This document shows positions 48,201 through 60,800 of a DNA stretch of 64,000 nucleotides, one piece after another. This DNA is from Eunapius fragilis (taxonomy: Eukaryota > Porifera > Demospongiae > Spongillida > Spongillidae): positions 879,077-943,076 of the forward strand of contig OY811989.1 in assembly GCA_963681505.1 (NCBI GenBank). The letters are read 5' to 3'. The translations under genes and the position numbers were made by a program. Below the pieces are notes generated by a model. It was not told the origin of the DNA, made no database searches, and was given only the letters and a program-made list of their open reading frames with translations. The first letter of the stretch is position 1; each line of letters opens with the position of its first letter.

Positions 48201-51200
48201 CACTGCAGCCAGCACACATATGGCATCTCTTTCACTTTCAATGTCTCTCTGAACCTGAGGAACTGAAGCTGGAGGTGGTGTCTCCATCTTGTTACAAGTT
48301 TGGCCCAGTTGAACAGGTCGTCTGTGGGGTGGGTAGTCATTATGTGCTCCATTGCTGGCCAAGGCAAGCTCCATACATGGAGCTGCAGTATCCAGGGGGT
48401 CTCCATACACAGGAACATTGTGTTCATGCATTTCTTGGGAATCAGTTGTCCGTCCCTTTGAAATGGATCCTGCTGATAGTGCAATCTTCTCGGAAACAGA
48501 ATCGATCAATGACAGATTCTTTGCTAGTGCCTCTGATGACGCACCTAAAGGTTTTCCAGAGGCAGTTTGGAAACCAATGGACTGCACCTTTGGAACAGAC
48601 CCTGGGGATATGCTGCTGGTCTTCTCAGGAAGAGAAAGATCGTCCATCAATGACTGGGCCTTTTTGAGTGCATTTGATGACACACCTAAAGGTTTTCCAG
48701 AGGCAGTCTGGAAACCAATGGCCTGCACCTTTGGAACAGACCCTGGAGATATGCTGCTGGTCTTCTCAGGAAGAGAAAGATCGTCCATCAATGACTGGGC
48801 CTTTTTGAGTGCATTTGATGACACGCCTAAAGGTTTTCCAGAGGCAGTTTGGAAACCAATGGCCTGCACCTTTGGAACAGACCCTGGAGATATGCTGCTG
48901 GTCTTCTCAGGAAGAGAAACATCGTCCATCAATGACTGGGCCTTTTTGAGTGCATTTGATGACACACCTAAAGGTTTTCCAGAGGCAGTCTGGAAACCAA
49001 CTGTCTGCACCTTTGGAGTGGATGCTGTCTCTATAGCAGTCAAAGACATACTCCTGACAGGAGATATGCACAGTGAAATGTGCTGCTTTCCTGTCCTGTC
49101 TTCTTCTTTTGCTGTGTGATGGTCCCTCCCACTTGTTGCAACATTTCCAAAAGCTCCAGTGGGGAACTCCCTTGTAACAGCAGGGTCTCCAGTCCCCCAG
49201 CACTCCATGCTTGTACCTCTTGGCAATCCGGCATTCTCACCACCCATGCTGCTTTCAACGCTTGCTTCTAAAGCCTTAGCTTTCTCGAGTGCAGCCACTG
49301 ATGTAACAAGACCTTTTCCTGATGCTGTAACAAAGCCAACAGTAAGGCAGGGCGGGGCTGCCAGAGCAGATAACATGGGCGGGGCTGCCAGAGAAGATAA
49401 CGTGGGCGGTGAACAGGACGCACCATCAACACCCAGAGTGGAGGTGGCGGGCGAGAACGACTCACCAGGGACATGCACCCCTGCTGAAGCAATCATGGTA
49501 CGATGACCACGCCCACTTTCACTCCCCCTTGCAGCAGTCACGTGATCCCGCCTGCCACCCGAGCCTCCCGAAGACGGCGCAGTCCCAGAAGCCCTGAAGC
49601 GGCCGAGGATCCTCTCAATGGACGCCCTCTCCTCGTCCTTGGACACGCTCGCGGCACTTCGGGGAGGTTTGAACACCTTCGTGCGTTTCTTGCTGGCAGC
49701 TGGGATCTGCCGCAAGCTGTGCTGGGAGGGCAACCTTAGTGAGGGGGTGGTAGGCGGAGCCTCATTGGTGACGGTGGGACGAGCCCCACACAGGTGACCC
49801 AGATAGGAGGTGACAGAGTGGACCTCACTATCAGGGTGCCCTTCAGGAGCGTCTAGGTTGGAGGGGTTCTCACCTGGAGGGGCTTTTACACAGATCTTGT
49901 TATCATTCAGACATGCACCAGCAGCACCACAGCGGGTCCCCCTGGGGGAAGAGGTAGCATCACAGTGGGTCCCCCTTGGAGAAAAGGTAGCATCACAGTG
50001 GGTCCCCCTTGGGGAAGAGGTAGCATCACAGTGGGTCCCCCTTGGGGAAGAGGTAGCATCACAGTGGGTCCCCCTGGGGGAAGAGGTAGCATCACAGTGG
50101 GTCCCCCTTGGGGAAGAGGTAGCATCACAATGGGTCCCCCTTGGGGAAGAGGTAGCATCACAGTGGGTCCCCCTTGGGGAAGAGGTAGCATCACAGTGGG
50201 TCCCCCTTGGGGAAGAGTTAGATATCAGAGCAACCTCATTTGGGAGAGACTGGTTTGAGTGGGCCGGGCTCCTCTTGGTGGGAAGAGGCTGGTTGGAGTG
50301 GGCGGGGCTCCTCTCAACAGGAAGAGGTTGGTTGAAGTGGGCGGGCCTCCTCTCAGTGGGAATAAGTTCACTGCATAGATCTGCACTGTTGACTACATTG
50401 ACTGCCATGTCTTCACCAACAAGCTCTTTGGCACGGCTCAAGGCATGGGCTGAGATGGTGATAGTGCGACCAGATGCGGTACAAAAACTAGTGCAAGGTT
50501 TGTCAATGGCTTCGATAGTGTCCTGATCCTTAGTTGATAGAGCAGTGGAACAAGACAACGTAACCTCCTCCCCTCGCCCAAGAGATACATGTGCTTGCAT
50601 GCAGGATTCGCTTAGTCCATCTCCAGCAGACTTCAGCATTGGGTCCTTGCCTAACCGAGAACAAATCTCGACACCAGCTTCATCTCCATGTTGTGGCAGC
50701 TCGTCCACATCACATGGGTTTGTGATGGGGAGGGAGACATTGAGACTTGTGAGGGGGAGTGTGGTTGGAACCAGGAGGGAGACATGAAGATGCTTCTGTT
50801 TCCTCCTCATCCCAGGAAACCTTTGCCTCCTTGGACAAGGCTGCTGCAGCGTTGCAGTGGGCCCATCACAACCAGTGAGCTGTGCACTGGGTCCATCAGT
50901 GAGCTGGGCACTGGGTCCTTGACCACCTGTCTGCTGTCCACCAGTGAGCTGGGCACTGGGTCCTTGACCACCTGTCTGCTGTCCACCAGTGAGCTGGGCA
51001 CTGGGTCCTTGACCACCTGTCTGCTGTCCATCAGTGAGCTGGGCACTGGGTCCTTGACCACCTGTCTGCTGTCCGTCAGTGAGCTGGGCACTGGGTCCTT
51101 GACCACCTGTCTGCTGTCCATCAGTGAGCTGGGCACTGGGTCCTTGACCACCTGTCTGCTGTCCACCAGTGAGCTGGGCACTGGGTCCTTGACCACCTGT

Positions 51201-54200
51201 CTGCTGTCCATCAGTGAGCTGGGCACTGGGTCCTTGACCACCTGTCTGCTGTCCACCAGTGAGCTGGGCACTGGGTCCTTGACCACCTGTCTGCTGTCCA
51301 CCAGTGAGTTGGGCACTGGGTCCTTGACCAACTGTCTGCTGTCCACCAGTGAGCTGGGCACTGGGTCCTTGACCACCTGTTTGCTGTCCGTCAGTGAGCT
51401 GGGCACTGGGTCCTTGGCTAACTGATGCCTCCTGTTCTTGATCACCTTCTCTACCATGTGACACAATCAGGTGACGCTTCTTCTTAGCCAATGGCGGCAA
51501 CGATTCATCAACCAATGCTAGCTGGCGTGATGACACTTCAGCTGACACATGGGGTAGATACGCCTTGGGTGCGTGATCAGATGTGTCCATATGCCCACTG
51601 CCACCACCACAAGACAACACTACACACTGAGCTGCAACGCTGGGGGCAGGATTTGGAATGACCTGAGCAGAGAGTGCACAAGTAGGAGGGGGTTGTGCGG
51701 GAGGTGCACGAGGTTGAGCAGGGAACTGTAGTGCTTGAGCCGTAGGGTGATTGGATTGGCATTCCTCCAGTGGTGCTGTTGTGGGACCTTTGCACATTCT
51801 CTTTGGAGCAGGATGCTCAGGTACAGAATGTATCATCCCTTCTCTTGGCCTTGTAGATCTACCCACTGCAGAGGTAGTTCCCCTTGTTTCTGGAGAAGGT
51901 TTGCTCCCAGTTGGGTAGACAAATGTGCTTTTCTTACCACCCTGATGAACGTGCTTAGCTGAAGGCATTAGCCTCCCGCATTCAGCATTAACAGGCCATG
52001 TGCTTTCCCTGACCCTGCCAGTTAAAGGAAGTGTGAGCATTTGATATGCAGAGAGTTGGTTCTCTGTTGATATTGGGAGTTCATATAACTTATTCTTCCC
52101 GACATCTTCATTCAAAGCTCTCTCAATGACAACTCCATGCTGACAGGTACAGTCAGAAGCGTTCCCATTCTGCATACCATGGTTCCCAGGCCGCTCATGG
52201 CTCAGTTCGTTAGGCTGAGGGCAGCCAGCACTAAGGGTATAGAACTGCTTCTTTCCACTCTCAGCTGTTGCTTGGATCAATACATTAGAACCTGAGATGA
52301 GTGCTGATTGACTATCTGTCTCCAGGCGGCAGGTCCCAGCTTCTCCCTTCAAAATGGGCAGGTCCTGTGATGACACCACTGGATCACAGAGGATGTGGGA
52401 CATATCAGTAGCACCCCCAGGCTCGTCCACCTGAATACATGAGCGACCAGGTCCCTCCCATTGTGCACTGACAGCACTCAGCTCAACAGCAGAGCCAACC
52501 ACCTCCATAACACCAACAGTTCCATTCACAGCCTCACACATTTTAGAATTGGAGACCTGAGGTAGGTCCAAGGTGCTGGGGCTGACCTGAGAGAGGTCCA
52601 GGGTGCTGGGGTTGACCTGAGAGAGGTCCAGGGTGCTGGGGCTGACCTGAGGGAGGTCCAGGGTGCTGGGGTTGACCTGAGGGAGGTCCAGGGTGCTGGG
52701 GCTGACCTGAGGGATGTCCAGGGTGCTGGGGTTGACCTGAGAGAGGTCCAGGGTGCTGGGACTGACCTGAGGGAGGTCCAGGGTGCTGGGGTTGACCTGA
52801 GGGAGGTCCAGGGTGCTGGGGTTAACCTGAGGGAGGTCCAGGGTGCTGGGGCTGACCTGAGGGAGGTCCAAGGTGCTGGGGTTGACCTGAGGAAGGTCCA
52901 GGGTGCTGGGACTGACCTGAGGGTGGTCCAGGGTGCTGGGGTTGACCTGAGGGAGGTCCAGGGTGCTGGAACTGTCTAGAAACATTGCAGAGGGTGATAC
53001 AGAAGAGACAGGCAACTCTGCTGGTAGCATTGGTGTCTGGATGTCCAGCAACAGTGTGGTATCATTAGGTACATGAGAAGAGAGGCAGCATGGTGTTGTG
53101 GTGGTGTGATCGGATGAAACTAGCACAACACTTAAAGCATCACTTCCTGTTTGTCCTTCAGGTATATAGCAGGTCGTCACTGAATGGTCCTGGCCATTAC
53201 CACAAGGTGTATGGTCCCAGCCATTAGCACAGGGTGGATAGTACTGGCCATTAGCACAGGGTGGATGGTCCTGGCCATTAGCACAGGGTGTATGGTCCTC
53301 GCCGTTACCAGTGGAGGGTACATTGCTTCCACGCTCAAAGAGTTCCTGGCTGCAATTTGCATTCAGTGTGTTGTCATGCGATGTGTACGAAAATACTCGA
53401 ACGTCACCAGAATCCACAACTAAAGGTGCACCACCAGCCAGAGTCACCTCGATGGAAAGAGGTTCTCTTTGCAGGTACTCACCTGCAACTGCCAACCCCT
53501 CAGGAGTGGGCACGCTTTGTGATGTGGTGGCTCCTCCATCATGCTTCACCGCCACCCTCGCTGACACCCCCACGGACGATGACAGCATATGTCTCTCACA
53601 ACCAATCCGCTCTGTCCGCAAGTTTCCACCTATTGCTCCACTGGTTGTTTCAGCTGAGCCATTGATGGACTGAGTCCTGCCAGCACTGTCTTGGTCCAGT
53701 ATCTGCACTGTGTCATCATCAGCTACTCCTAAGGAGCCAAGCAGCGAGGCACTAGTGTTGCACACGTCATCGCTGTTGGTGCTCAAATCAGAGCAGTGAG
53801 CAGTACCACCACCACCCGATACGGGTGACGCGCAAGGTCTGGGGACCACGGGGGCACTGAAAAGACGACGGCGTGAGATGGCACGGGGTTCATGATGATG
53901 GCCTCCATGCAAGGGGGTGGCAGGGGTGAGAAGCCCAGGAGCAGGCTAAGGAAGAGACAAGGGTACCTATGTCAACACCCTGGTACCACTTTGTGTTCGT
54001 AAATGTAAATGTTGTAAACAACACACTTGGAACTGCAAATCATTTCTACAATGTAAACTGAATTACTTGTAGTACTGGGAGGCAACATGTACTTCATCAC
54101 TAGCCTTAGCTGTGTACACTGTCATACAATATCCATAACAGCTGTTAGTCCAATGTACACGTACATCAGTTCAATGACCACCCAAGAGAAGTGTATTACC

Positions 54201-54932
54201 CACACCAACATGCAGAGCATATATGGTGATTTGGTGCGAATGAAAAAAATGAAATCCAACTATGCAATAAATACTCTCAGTTGTTTTTAATCTTACACTA
54301 TGTAGTTTGCAAAGGTGCTATTTAATGATAGACCTGCGTGTAGGTGAAAACACAATTTAAAACAATCGGTAGGTGTTATGTTATATTGCACTACACCTCC
54401 CAATGGTGTAAAAATTTGCAGTCTTATATTACGAAAAGCTGAAACATTCTATTAAAAGTTATTTCATTCTGATTTTAAAAACCGAACATACTACAACGCC
54501 TATGTGTAGGTTAAAATACCTATACTATCACGCGATTTAACAATAAACTCAATGCCCATACGTATCATTGAAGCACATACTGTTCCTTGCTCCACTACTC
54601 ACATGACTACCAACAAGTAGATCTATGATTAATGAACGTGTTATTCACAATACCTTAGATTGCTCCAACTGGTGGATCCTTCTTGTTCCCTTCTTCCTGC
54701 TAACCCTCACACTCACTGGTGGGAGACCACTGCCTGCTGTCTGGAGGTAACTATCAGAAGACAAAGGACCTCCACAGACATCGTTGGTGGAACTCCCACC
54801 AGTAGGTAATGGAGAGGAGGTAGCAACAGGGAGTGCTCCCAGATTGACGGGTTTGGGTGTTGCCATGGAGACCGACCATGAATAAGTACTCCCTGTATCC
54901 AGTTCAAGAGCAAGGGTATTAGAAGCAGACAG
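36979..54932 (-). CDS. BRCA2: BRCA2 orthologue (N-terminal exons not found)
   Basis: Homologous-recombination mediator that loads RAD51 on single-stranded DNA in the nucleus. Exons inferred from GT-AG sites and phase: 54932-54654, 53945-45242, 44975-44754, 44206-44116, 43049-41089, 40909-40782, 38028-37673, 37579-37421, 37342-37258, 37194-36979. They total 12,201 nt, divisible by three, giving at least 4,066 residues against 3,418 in human. Exon two holds canonical BRC repeats (FxTASGK near 50480, 49325, 49000, 48860, 48720, 48580) and a 12-unit BRC-like array. Exon five has the helical domain (WKLAAME, LQMKYRYDREID) and OB1 (LTDGWYSLPG, ELVGG, LKLSANSTRRVRW), then a charged tower-like helix. 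Later exons give OB2/OB3 (CMWRPSEDIGEVLKEGR). The last exon may stop at 36979 or splice on at 37018. The PALB2-binding N-terminus is not identified; a SWSVSMATP motif occurs in the first exon found. Confidence 0.93.
38029..40781 (-). other. BRCA2 intron with retroelement remnant
   Basis: Intron of 2.75 kb bounded by TTTCAG/GTGGGG and CTGCAG/GAGTCC on the minus strand. It contains a G tract (38049-38066), AT-rich sequence (38340-39100) and an antisense retroelement fragment. Confidence 0.7.
39334..39990 (+). pseudogene. Retroelement C-terminal fragment (zinc knuckle, endonuclease-like)
   Basis: Motifs FQVAIKWWLGLD, LGHHAVTCKYGGDVVT, HNMIRDI, SADILLPNW, LDVSITSPL, GWVCVPMVVETYGAWGKEA and, after a frameshift near 39905, IYGRLNLYLVRA. 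The order resembles the C-terminus of reverse-transcriptase polyproteins that end in a Cys/His knuckle and a PD-(D/E)XK-like fold. The family name is uncertain. It is antisense within a BRCA2 intron and lacks RT. Related scraps lie at 57380-57520 and 63300-63440. Confidence 0.65.
43361..43475. repeat. Copy of peptide-unit sequence in BRCA2 intron
   Basis: Matches 17170-17280 (GTCATT..TCGTAGTTGCAG, GTGAGCCAGYACTGCATT). It shows that part of the repeat unit is dispersed, or was copied between the two loci. Confidence 0.75.
43530..44117. repeat. 18-bp intronic minisatellite touching a BRCA2 splice donor
   Basis: About 30 tandem copies of CATAACAGTGCATTACCT with CAGAACAGTG variants and several longer units carrying an extra CATAACAT. 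On the gene's strand each unit reads AGGTAATGCACTGTTAT. The array begins at the donor AAG/GTAATGCACTG of exon 44116-44206, so the unit includes the splice-site sequence. It fills more than half of the 1,066-nt intron. Confidence 0.95.
44130..44570. repeat. BRCA2 segment duplicated in inverse at 35.5 kb
   Basis: Source copy of the inverted duplication: the exon 44116-44206 and its upstream intron. The intact splice sites and reading frame here mark it as the original. Confidence 0.8.
45167..45231. repeat. (AC)n microsatellite in BRCA2 intron
   Basis: Nearly pure AC run just downstream of the donor of the giant exon (GCAG/GTTAGT at 45242-45241). ORFs through it are artefacts. Confidence 0.95.
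45550..46640 (-). repeat. Coding array: twelve 30-residue BRC-like units
   Basis: 90-bp units, in frame, encoding FMTAGGKMVEVQQSSLDAV plus a linker of the type RENLGSAPKPS. Each keeps the FxTA and GK of a BRC repeat, but Ser is replaced by Gly and the LFDE-like second motif is missing. Eleven units are nearly identical; the most N-terminal unit has FPTFMTAGGKIVEV. RAD51 binding is possible through FxxA but untested. Confidence 0.95.
47480..47775 (-). repeat. Coding array: SPSHSxPPQ-type units
   Basis: Imperfect tandem units of about 11-14 residues, SSPSHSTPPQVV and variants, in the giant BRCA2 exon. Low-complexity linker, probably disordered. Confidence 0.8.
47838..48006 (-). repeat. Coding array: eight LHLxTQD heptads
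   Basis: 21-bp units encoding LHLSTQD or LHLNTQD in the giant BRCA2 exon, directly after the acidic MELDMDDED. Confidence 0.95.
48490..49030 (-). repeat. Coding array: four 47-residue canonical BRC units
   Basis: 141-bp units, each with FQTASGKPLG, then SSNALKKAQSLMDD and a linker PEKTSSISPGSVPKVQ. Both RAD51-contact motifs are present (FxTA and LMDD in the LFDE position). The fourth unit has diverged (ASSEALAKN). Three units are almost identical, so they were amplified recently. Confidence 0.95.
49270..49345 (-). other. Single canonical BRC repeat
   Basis: VGFVTASGKGLVTSVAALEK inside the giant BRCA2 exon. It is distinct from the neighbouring amplified units, so probably an old repeat. Confidence 0.85.
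49925..50218 (-). repeat. Coding array: nine SSPRGTHCDAT units
   Basis: 33-bp units in frame. Each adds one His and one Cys; the last unit is TRCGA. It lies between two BRC repeats. The function is unknown, and spurious ORFs arise on the other strand. Confidence 0.95.
50410..50490 (-). other. Single BRC repeat, FCTASGR type
   Basis: SFCTASGRTITISAHALSRA is the most N-terminal BRC repeat that I recognise. It has FxTA and Arg in place of Lys. Confidence 0.8.
50870..51413 (-). repeat. Coding array: GPSAQLTGGQQTGGQ units
   Basis: About eleven full 45-bp units and two partial ones in the giant BRCA2 exon. Gln/Gly-rich linker. Confidence 0.95.
52556..52975 (-). repeat. Coding array: fourteen LDLPQVNPST units
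   Basis: 30-bp units alternating QVNPST and QVSPST, with H, S or I substitutions in a few, near the N-terminal side of the giant BRCA2 exon. Confidence 0.95.
53946..54653 (-). other. BRCA2 intron
   Basis: Between donor AAG/GTATTG (54654/54653) and acceptor CCTTAG (53946). AT-rich, no other feature seen. Confidence 0.7.
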
Positions 54933-57835
54933 CTGCAGAAGTGAGGGAATATAAAAATACTCGAGTACCATTACACCATTTAAAATGGTGGTAACAAGCC
55001 ACACATCCAGTTAGCATACTTTTCTGAGTGGTGTTGAAGCTGCAAACAGTACTGCTGCAAAGTAATAAAAATCAAACATTAGGGTGACCAATCTGATCAA
55101 TGCAGCATGACTGACACGTGAGACATGTAGTTTGAAGCGTTTTCTCAGGTTCATCTGGTTCTACTGCTGTACCCGCGGTGCTTACGGCTCTAGTATATTA
55201 TAACAAGTGTATCTTCACGGAATGAATCTGATTTACAAGCACAACGTACTCAGCATTCTGTGACGCGGGTACCGCTGTCGCGTCCTGTGCCACACTTCTT
55301 TCCAGCTGTGCTTGTTGCGAATTGCAGCTGTCAGAAATGGTGCCGCAAATTTTGCATTGATGACAACTCCCAAGGACCACACTCCTCAAGCAAAACGGAC
55401 GTCGGTCTGTATTACAAGCATCTCCATGATTATGGCTGTGCACCATAAGTATGGCTTACGTGCTAATAGATGGGAGAGGGAAGGCATGACTTTCCCATCC
55501 ATTTCCCGCAGTTTCATCGGCCGCCAAACGGGTTAATTTGCCTGCAATATGAAAATTATAAATTTTAATAATGCTAGTAAACCGTTACCGTTTGCGGTTG
55601 TTTTGCAACCAGATCCCTCAACTCTCAAGATTTGGTGGTCAGTCTAACGCTTTTTTGGCCTTGATAATAATCGATCGAAAACTACGCCTACGGAGTCAAT
55701 CCTACATAGGACCTACTATTGTAGGTCCTGATAAATTGCAAAGTTGAGAGGTTGCCTATAAACTCCTCTTTCCAGACAACCTGTTTCAATACAACACATC
55801 TGTAAATAAACACATCACTTCAAGGCCGTAGTAAATGTCAAGGGGAGATATTTTTTATGACAACAACAAAAAATTTGAACAAATCAGTCAGCAAAATGTG
55901 AATGTGTGCATGGCCATGTATACTCAGCCCGGCGCGAATTAAAAGCAGCTCTTTTAAACTCCATCAGCTAGCTGCCTAAAGATCATCTGCCTATAAGCTC
56001 AACTTCAATTACAGCTAACCGGCTTAAATAATGAAAGGCGGACACTGCGCATAATTGATAATCTACCCAGCGCTTAATTTGTATTTCGATCAGGAATGTT
56101 TATTAGAAGTCTGGCAACTTCCAAGGACAACTCAGTTTTACAACCCTACGCGCAAATTTGGGATTACGCAAGTATTAAAAATAGAGCCGCTTATATAGCG
56201 TCATGTAAACGTAGCACTCGTGCGTGGGGGGCATTGGTGCATTCGAAGCACATTCTTGTTGATAGCGGTCAGCGTCAGTTCTCCATTTTACATCGGTCGC
56301 GACACTTCATTTTTCGGGCGGAAATCGGTATTTAGCCGGCGAGGTAGATTCATATTGTGGCTAATATTGAAGCAGTTACGTATACATAAGTAAAAGAGTT
56401 AATCCAGGCTTCACAGGTAAATGGCAGCTATCATATACATGTTTGTATATTTAGCTTTGTATACACCTCTATATGTGTAGGCCTATGCATTCATCTGTGG
56501 TTTTTGGTGTGAGTGTCATACAAGTAGGCGCGGCGTGCATGCATGTGTGCTGTGAGCGTTCACGTGTGTCCTTCCGCCTGTTTTCGCTGGCATGTAATAT
56601 ATCAATATGTAGGCGCCCGAGCTGTGACTCAGTCTGCATACATTAATATGTGTATAGGGGTGCACGGATCCATGCACATGCACGCCTCGAACCAATTCTT
56701 GATTCCCATACATGCAATTGATTTGTTACTGACTTACTCGGTGATTCGGGTACAAAATGTCTGCATATCTGGTGTAAAATGTCACGTTTTGTACCAGATG
56801 TGAAGTGATAAAAAAATTGATTGGAGTCTGTGATCTCGTGATCTAATGTTTAGCCGTGCATAAGCGTTTGATTAGACGCGTTATTTCCCTGTGATCTCAT
56901 GATCTAATGTTTGGCCATGCACGCATATGTGCATAAGCAATTTTATACGTACAAATATTATTTATCTGGCTCGCGCACCGTTAACAAGCTCTGATCATGA
57001 AAATGCGTTCCATTCCATTGAAGCGCAAAAATTTGGTCACACGTAATTTTGACATGCTCCAATTAAGCCGAGCATTGCATGCAGTGGCGTTAATGCGCCT
57101 GTATACTGTACTGTTATATAGTTATTGCATGTTGCAACGTGAGGTCGCGGGGTCACACAACGCATATGCCTCAACTAACCAAGTATGGGTTTTATCACAA
57201 CTTCCTGACAGTCTGTACCTAAAAAATTATATAATGCTCTCGTTCGTGATTGGATTGCTAGCACATTTGCTGCTTTAAATTGCTTTCATGCAGTGTGTCC
57301 CCCCCCCCCCCCCCCCCCCCTCTCTCTCTCTCTCTTTCTGTCCTGCGCATAACTGAATCAAGCATGCACCACTTCAGGCTCCACAGCTCAATCAGCAGAA
57401 AGCACGCAAGCACAGGGCTAATGATCCCAAATGCAGTGGCCTAGGATGGGTGTGTGTCACTCTGGGAGCCGAGACTTACGATACTTGGGGGGGAAGGAGG
57501 CTAGGGACACGTGTGCTAATTGCATGCTGCTTTTTTTAACCCCCGCAACTGCTACAATCACAATCTATCTTAGCAGGAGCGAGCATGATTTGAGAACTGA
57601 TACATGCATATCTGAACGTTACAGCATGCATACATGAATACATGCATGCACACAATCTGTTAATTTTTTAGAGCGAACTCCATGCAACCTCGAGTACAAA
57701 TCCAACACGTGCATATACTATCCGGCATGGAGACTGGGTTACTGGATGCATATTGTTCCATAAGTCAGTTTTGCTTTTTCTTTCCATATAGCATCAAGGG
57801 CACCACTGTTTGCTGAAACTGTTTGGAGCGACAAA
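54933..57835. other. Region between BRCA2 and the membrane-protein gene
   Basis: The two genes diverge here. Missing BRCA2 5' exons may lie at the left side; a minus-strand ORF at 55198-55446 is unsupported. 56060-57835 is duplicated at about 62150-63759, so it belongs to the tandem membrane-protein unit. 57298-57338 is a C tract followed by (TC)n. Confidence 0.45.
57380..57520 (+). pseudogene. Retroelement scrap
   Basis: The reading RKHRANDPKCSGLGWVCV followed by ETYDTW matches the end of the retroelement fragment at 39334-39990. A more decayed copy lies at 63300-63440 in the duplicated unit. Confidence 0.55.
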
Positions 57836-60800
57836 ATGAAAGCACTTATAATCTTGCTCATCCAGGCTGTCTTTAGCACAGCTCAGTATGTTCACACTTT
57901 TTATGTCACTCCTGATTCCTCAACCACCTTCTGTGGTGAACATCCCTGTAATGATTTAAACACATACGTTCAGAATGAGACAATACTATCATTGTCCAAC
58001 ACAAAATTTGTCCTCCTTCCTGGTGTACACCATCTTGATATTGGAGGCCTCTCCATTTTTAAAAACTCTGCCAATGTCCAACTTTTAGGATCCATGGCAA
58101 CAAAAATTACAATTGCACAAATGGCAGAAATATATGGGTTTGACCCTTACAGTGGGGATGATGAAATATCCTATTTTGAATCTTCTACAATAATATTATG
58201 TGATAGTCCATCAGGGCTGCTCTTTGCTAATATCTCTAATTTGGAAATCATGAACCTTACAGTGCTCAACTGTGGGACTTACTCAGCATCAACATCATAT
58301 ACTGCCAGTGTGCACCTGGACAATGTCTTAAACGTCACCATTGATGGTGTATCCATCAGGAACAGCACAGGATATGGCTTGATGGGAGTGAATATTCTAA
58401 GGCGATCACAATTCATAAGGTCATCATTTGTGGGAAATAACCAGTATCTGAAGGATGGGCTTACCAAGAAATATGAGTATGGCTTTGGGTGTAATGGCAA
58501 TCCTAATATTGTAACATATATCAACAAGGGGGCACTTGCTAGTGTCCCTGGTGGAAACGTTTATCTTCGGTACAATGACCAAATACCTACTGTCCAAGAT
58601 ATGACATCAAATCAGCTATCATTTGTAGCTTGCCTTTTTAGCTTGGGCATGGATGGGATGTTTGGCTACCCATATGGACTATTTAGAAGTAGAAGTGGAA
58701 CAGGTCTATCCATTTCCACCGAGCAAAGCACTTATAACGTAAGCATTGCCATCAGCCAGACCACACTATACAGGAACCAGGCAGAGCATGGAGCAAACTT
58801 GTACTTGAAATTTAATTCCCTTACAACCTATATCACAATTGCTAATGTTCAGAGCACTTTAGCAATAGGACTCTACAGTGGCATCTTACTTCAAGGAATT
58901 GGTCAGCCGAGCACATCACTGGATAACACCACAAGCATAACTTACGTCACAGACTCAAGTTTCAAGTGCACTTTCTACTCTACACATGGAACAGCAATTA
59001 ACATTGAGACCTATATGTATGATGCAAGTATTTACTACAGATTCAGTTTTAATAATTGTACTTTTAACCAGTCAGATGCTACAGTTGTAGCATTATATGC
59101 ACCAGTAGAAGCTCATTTTGACAGCTGTCATTTTACACAGACAAGTTTAGCAGTTGTTGCTCATGGTCAATCACAGTTCATCAAAATAACAAATTCATCA
59201 TTCCAACATTCTAATTTGGATTTTTCCGAGAGAGGTGCTGAAGAGTTTATTATTAACTTCACTGACTGTCACTTCATTTATTCAAGTGCATCTATTAGAG
59301 GATTTCCATTGAAAATAAATGCTTATCTTTCTGACTGCACTTTCATCTCTTCATCTGTCCTCACGTCATACTCTGTTATTCATATGAGCAACAATATCAC
59401 ATTTAAAAACAGTTTAAGGAATGCCAATGGAGGAGCTCTCGTTGCAGTCACATCAGAAGTTATTTTTGAAGCATCATCCAATGTGGCATTCATTAATAAC
59501 ACGGCTGTTAATGGTGGAGCTGTGTTTATGGATTGGAGCTCAGTTCTCAACCTTACGTCACATGCAAACTTATCATTCATAAGAAACAATGCATTCCTAT
59601 CTGGGGGAGCAATATATGTGTCGTCGGACTCCATGTCACTGATCCGTGACACTGGAAAGTGCTTTCTTGCAATGGAGGGCTCTCCTAGGGACACTATGTT
59701 GTACTTTGAAGACAACACAGCAGGTGAGTCAGGTAGCATGCTATATGGAGGAGAACTCATGGGAGCATGCTCCCAACTAATTAACTATCAAAGCCTGCTG
59801 AGAATTGGTAATTATGACAACACTACATCCCTCATTGCATCGGAACCACAGTACCTGTGTCCATGTGACTATGGAAAGAAAGTGTATTCAATTCCTGTGG
59901 ACAGTGTGCTTGCCTCACTGAATCGTGTTCCATGTTCCTCAACACCGATCAACAAAACAGTGTACCCAGGACAAACATTGTTGTTGCCTTTGATGACACT
60001 GGGACAAGCCAATGGAACAGCACCAGCAATTGTGCTTGTTTATTCTAATATCACAGACATTGAGTTCATTACTGCAATCAGGACCTCTGCTCAGTGTGAT
60101 TTGTACAGTATTCCATTCAAATCCGTAAACGAGGTGTTGTATTTGACCACTCAAACCTCATTTAGTAATGGGCAGTTCAACCTGTACAATATCCAACTTT
60201 CAGTAACAGTTCTAAAATGCCCAACTGGTTTTGTCTTAGACAATGCATCCTCCACTTGTGTGTGTGAACAGCTGCTTACTAAGAACAAATTCACCTGCAA
60301 CATAACTGACCAGACCATGCAGCGAGCTGTGAACACCTGGATAGGGTATACACCACAAGGCTATTTTGGCATTATATCCCAGTGTCCCCCAGACTACTGC
60401 GGAGATGATCTGAAAGTTTCTGTGGCTAACTTAGATGGTCAATGCATCAATAATCGACAGAAGGTGCTTTGTGGCCAATGCCAAGATGGCCTAAGCGCGA
60501 CGTTCGGTTCAGCACTGTGCAAGGATTGCTCCAACTACTACATTCTGCTAGTGATACCTTTTGCCCTCATGGGTGTTGCTTTAGTGGGGCTACTCTTCGT
60601 ATTAAATATTACTGTTTCTAGTGGGACTCTGACTGGACTCATCTTTTATGCCAATATACTCAAGATTAATGATGAGATATTTTTCCCTCCTAACTATGAA
60701 AACGTAGCCACGCAATTCTTTTTTGCTTTTATAGCCTGGCTAAACCTGGACGTGGGTATTGGAACATGCTTCTACAATGAAATGGACAGCTACGCTAAGA

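Noticed and set aside
49810-51425. Long plus-strand ORFs (238 and 245 aa) with periodic sequence
   Set aside because: Antisense shadows of the 33-bp and 45-bp coding arrays of BRCA2.
53912-53912. Start codon of BRCA2 at the giant exon
   Set aside because: The base triplet there is TTG, the frame is open upstream to a splice acceptor at 53946, and the preceding exon joins in phase.
55198-55446. Possible 5' exon of BRCA2 (82-aa minus ORF)
   Set aside because: No similarity to known BRCA2 N-termini and no splice site joining it in phase to the exon at 54932 that I could support.
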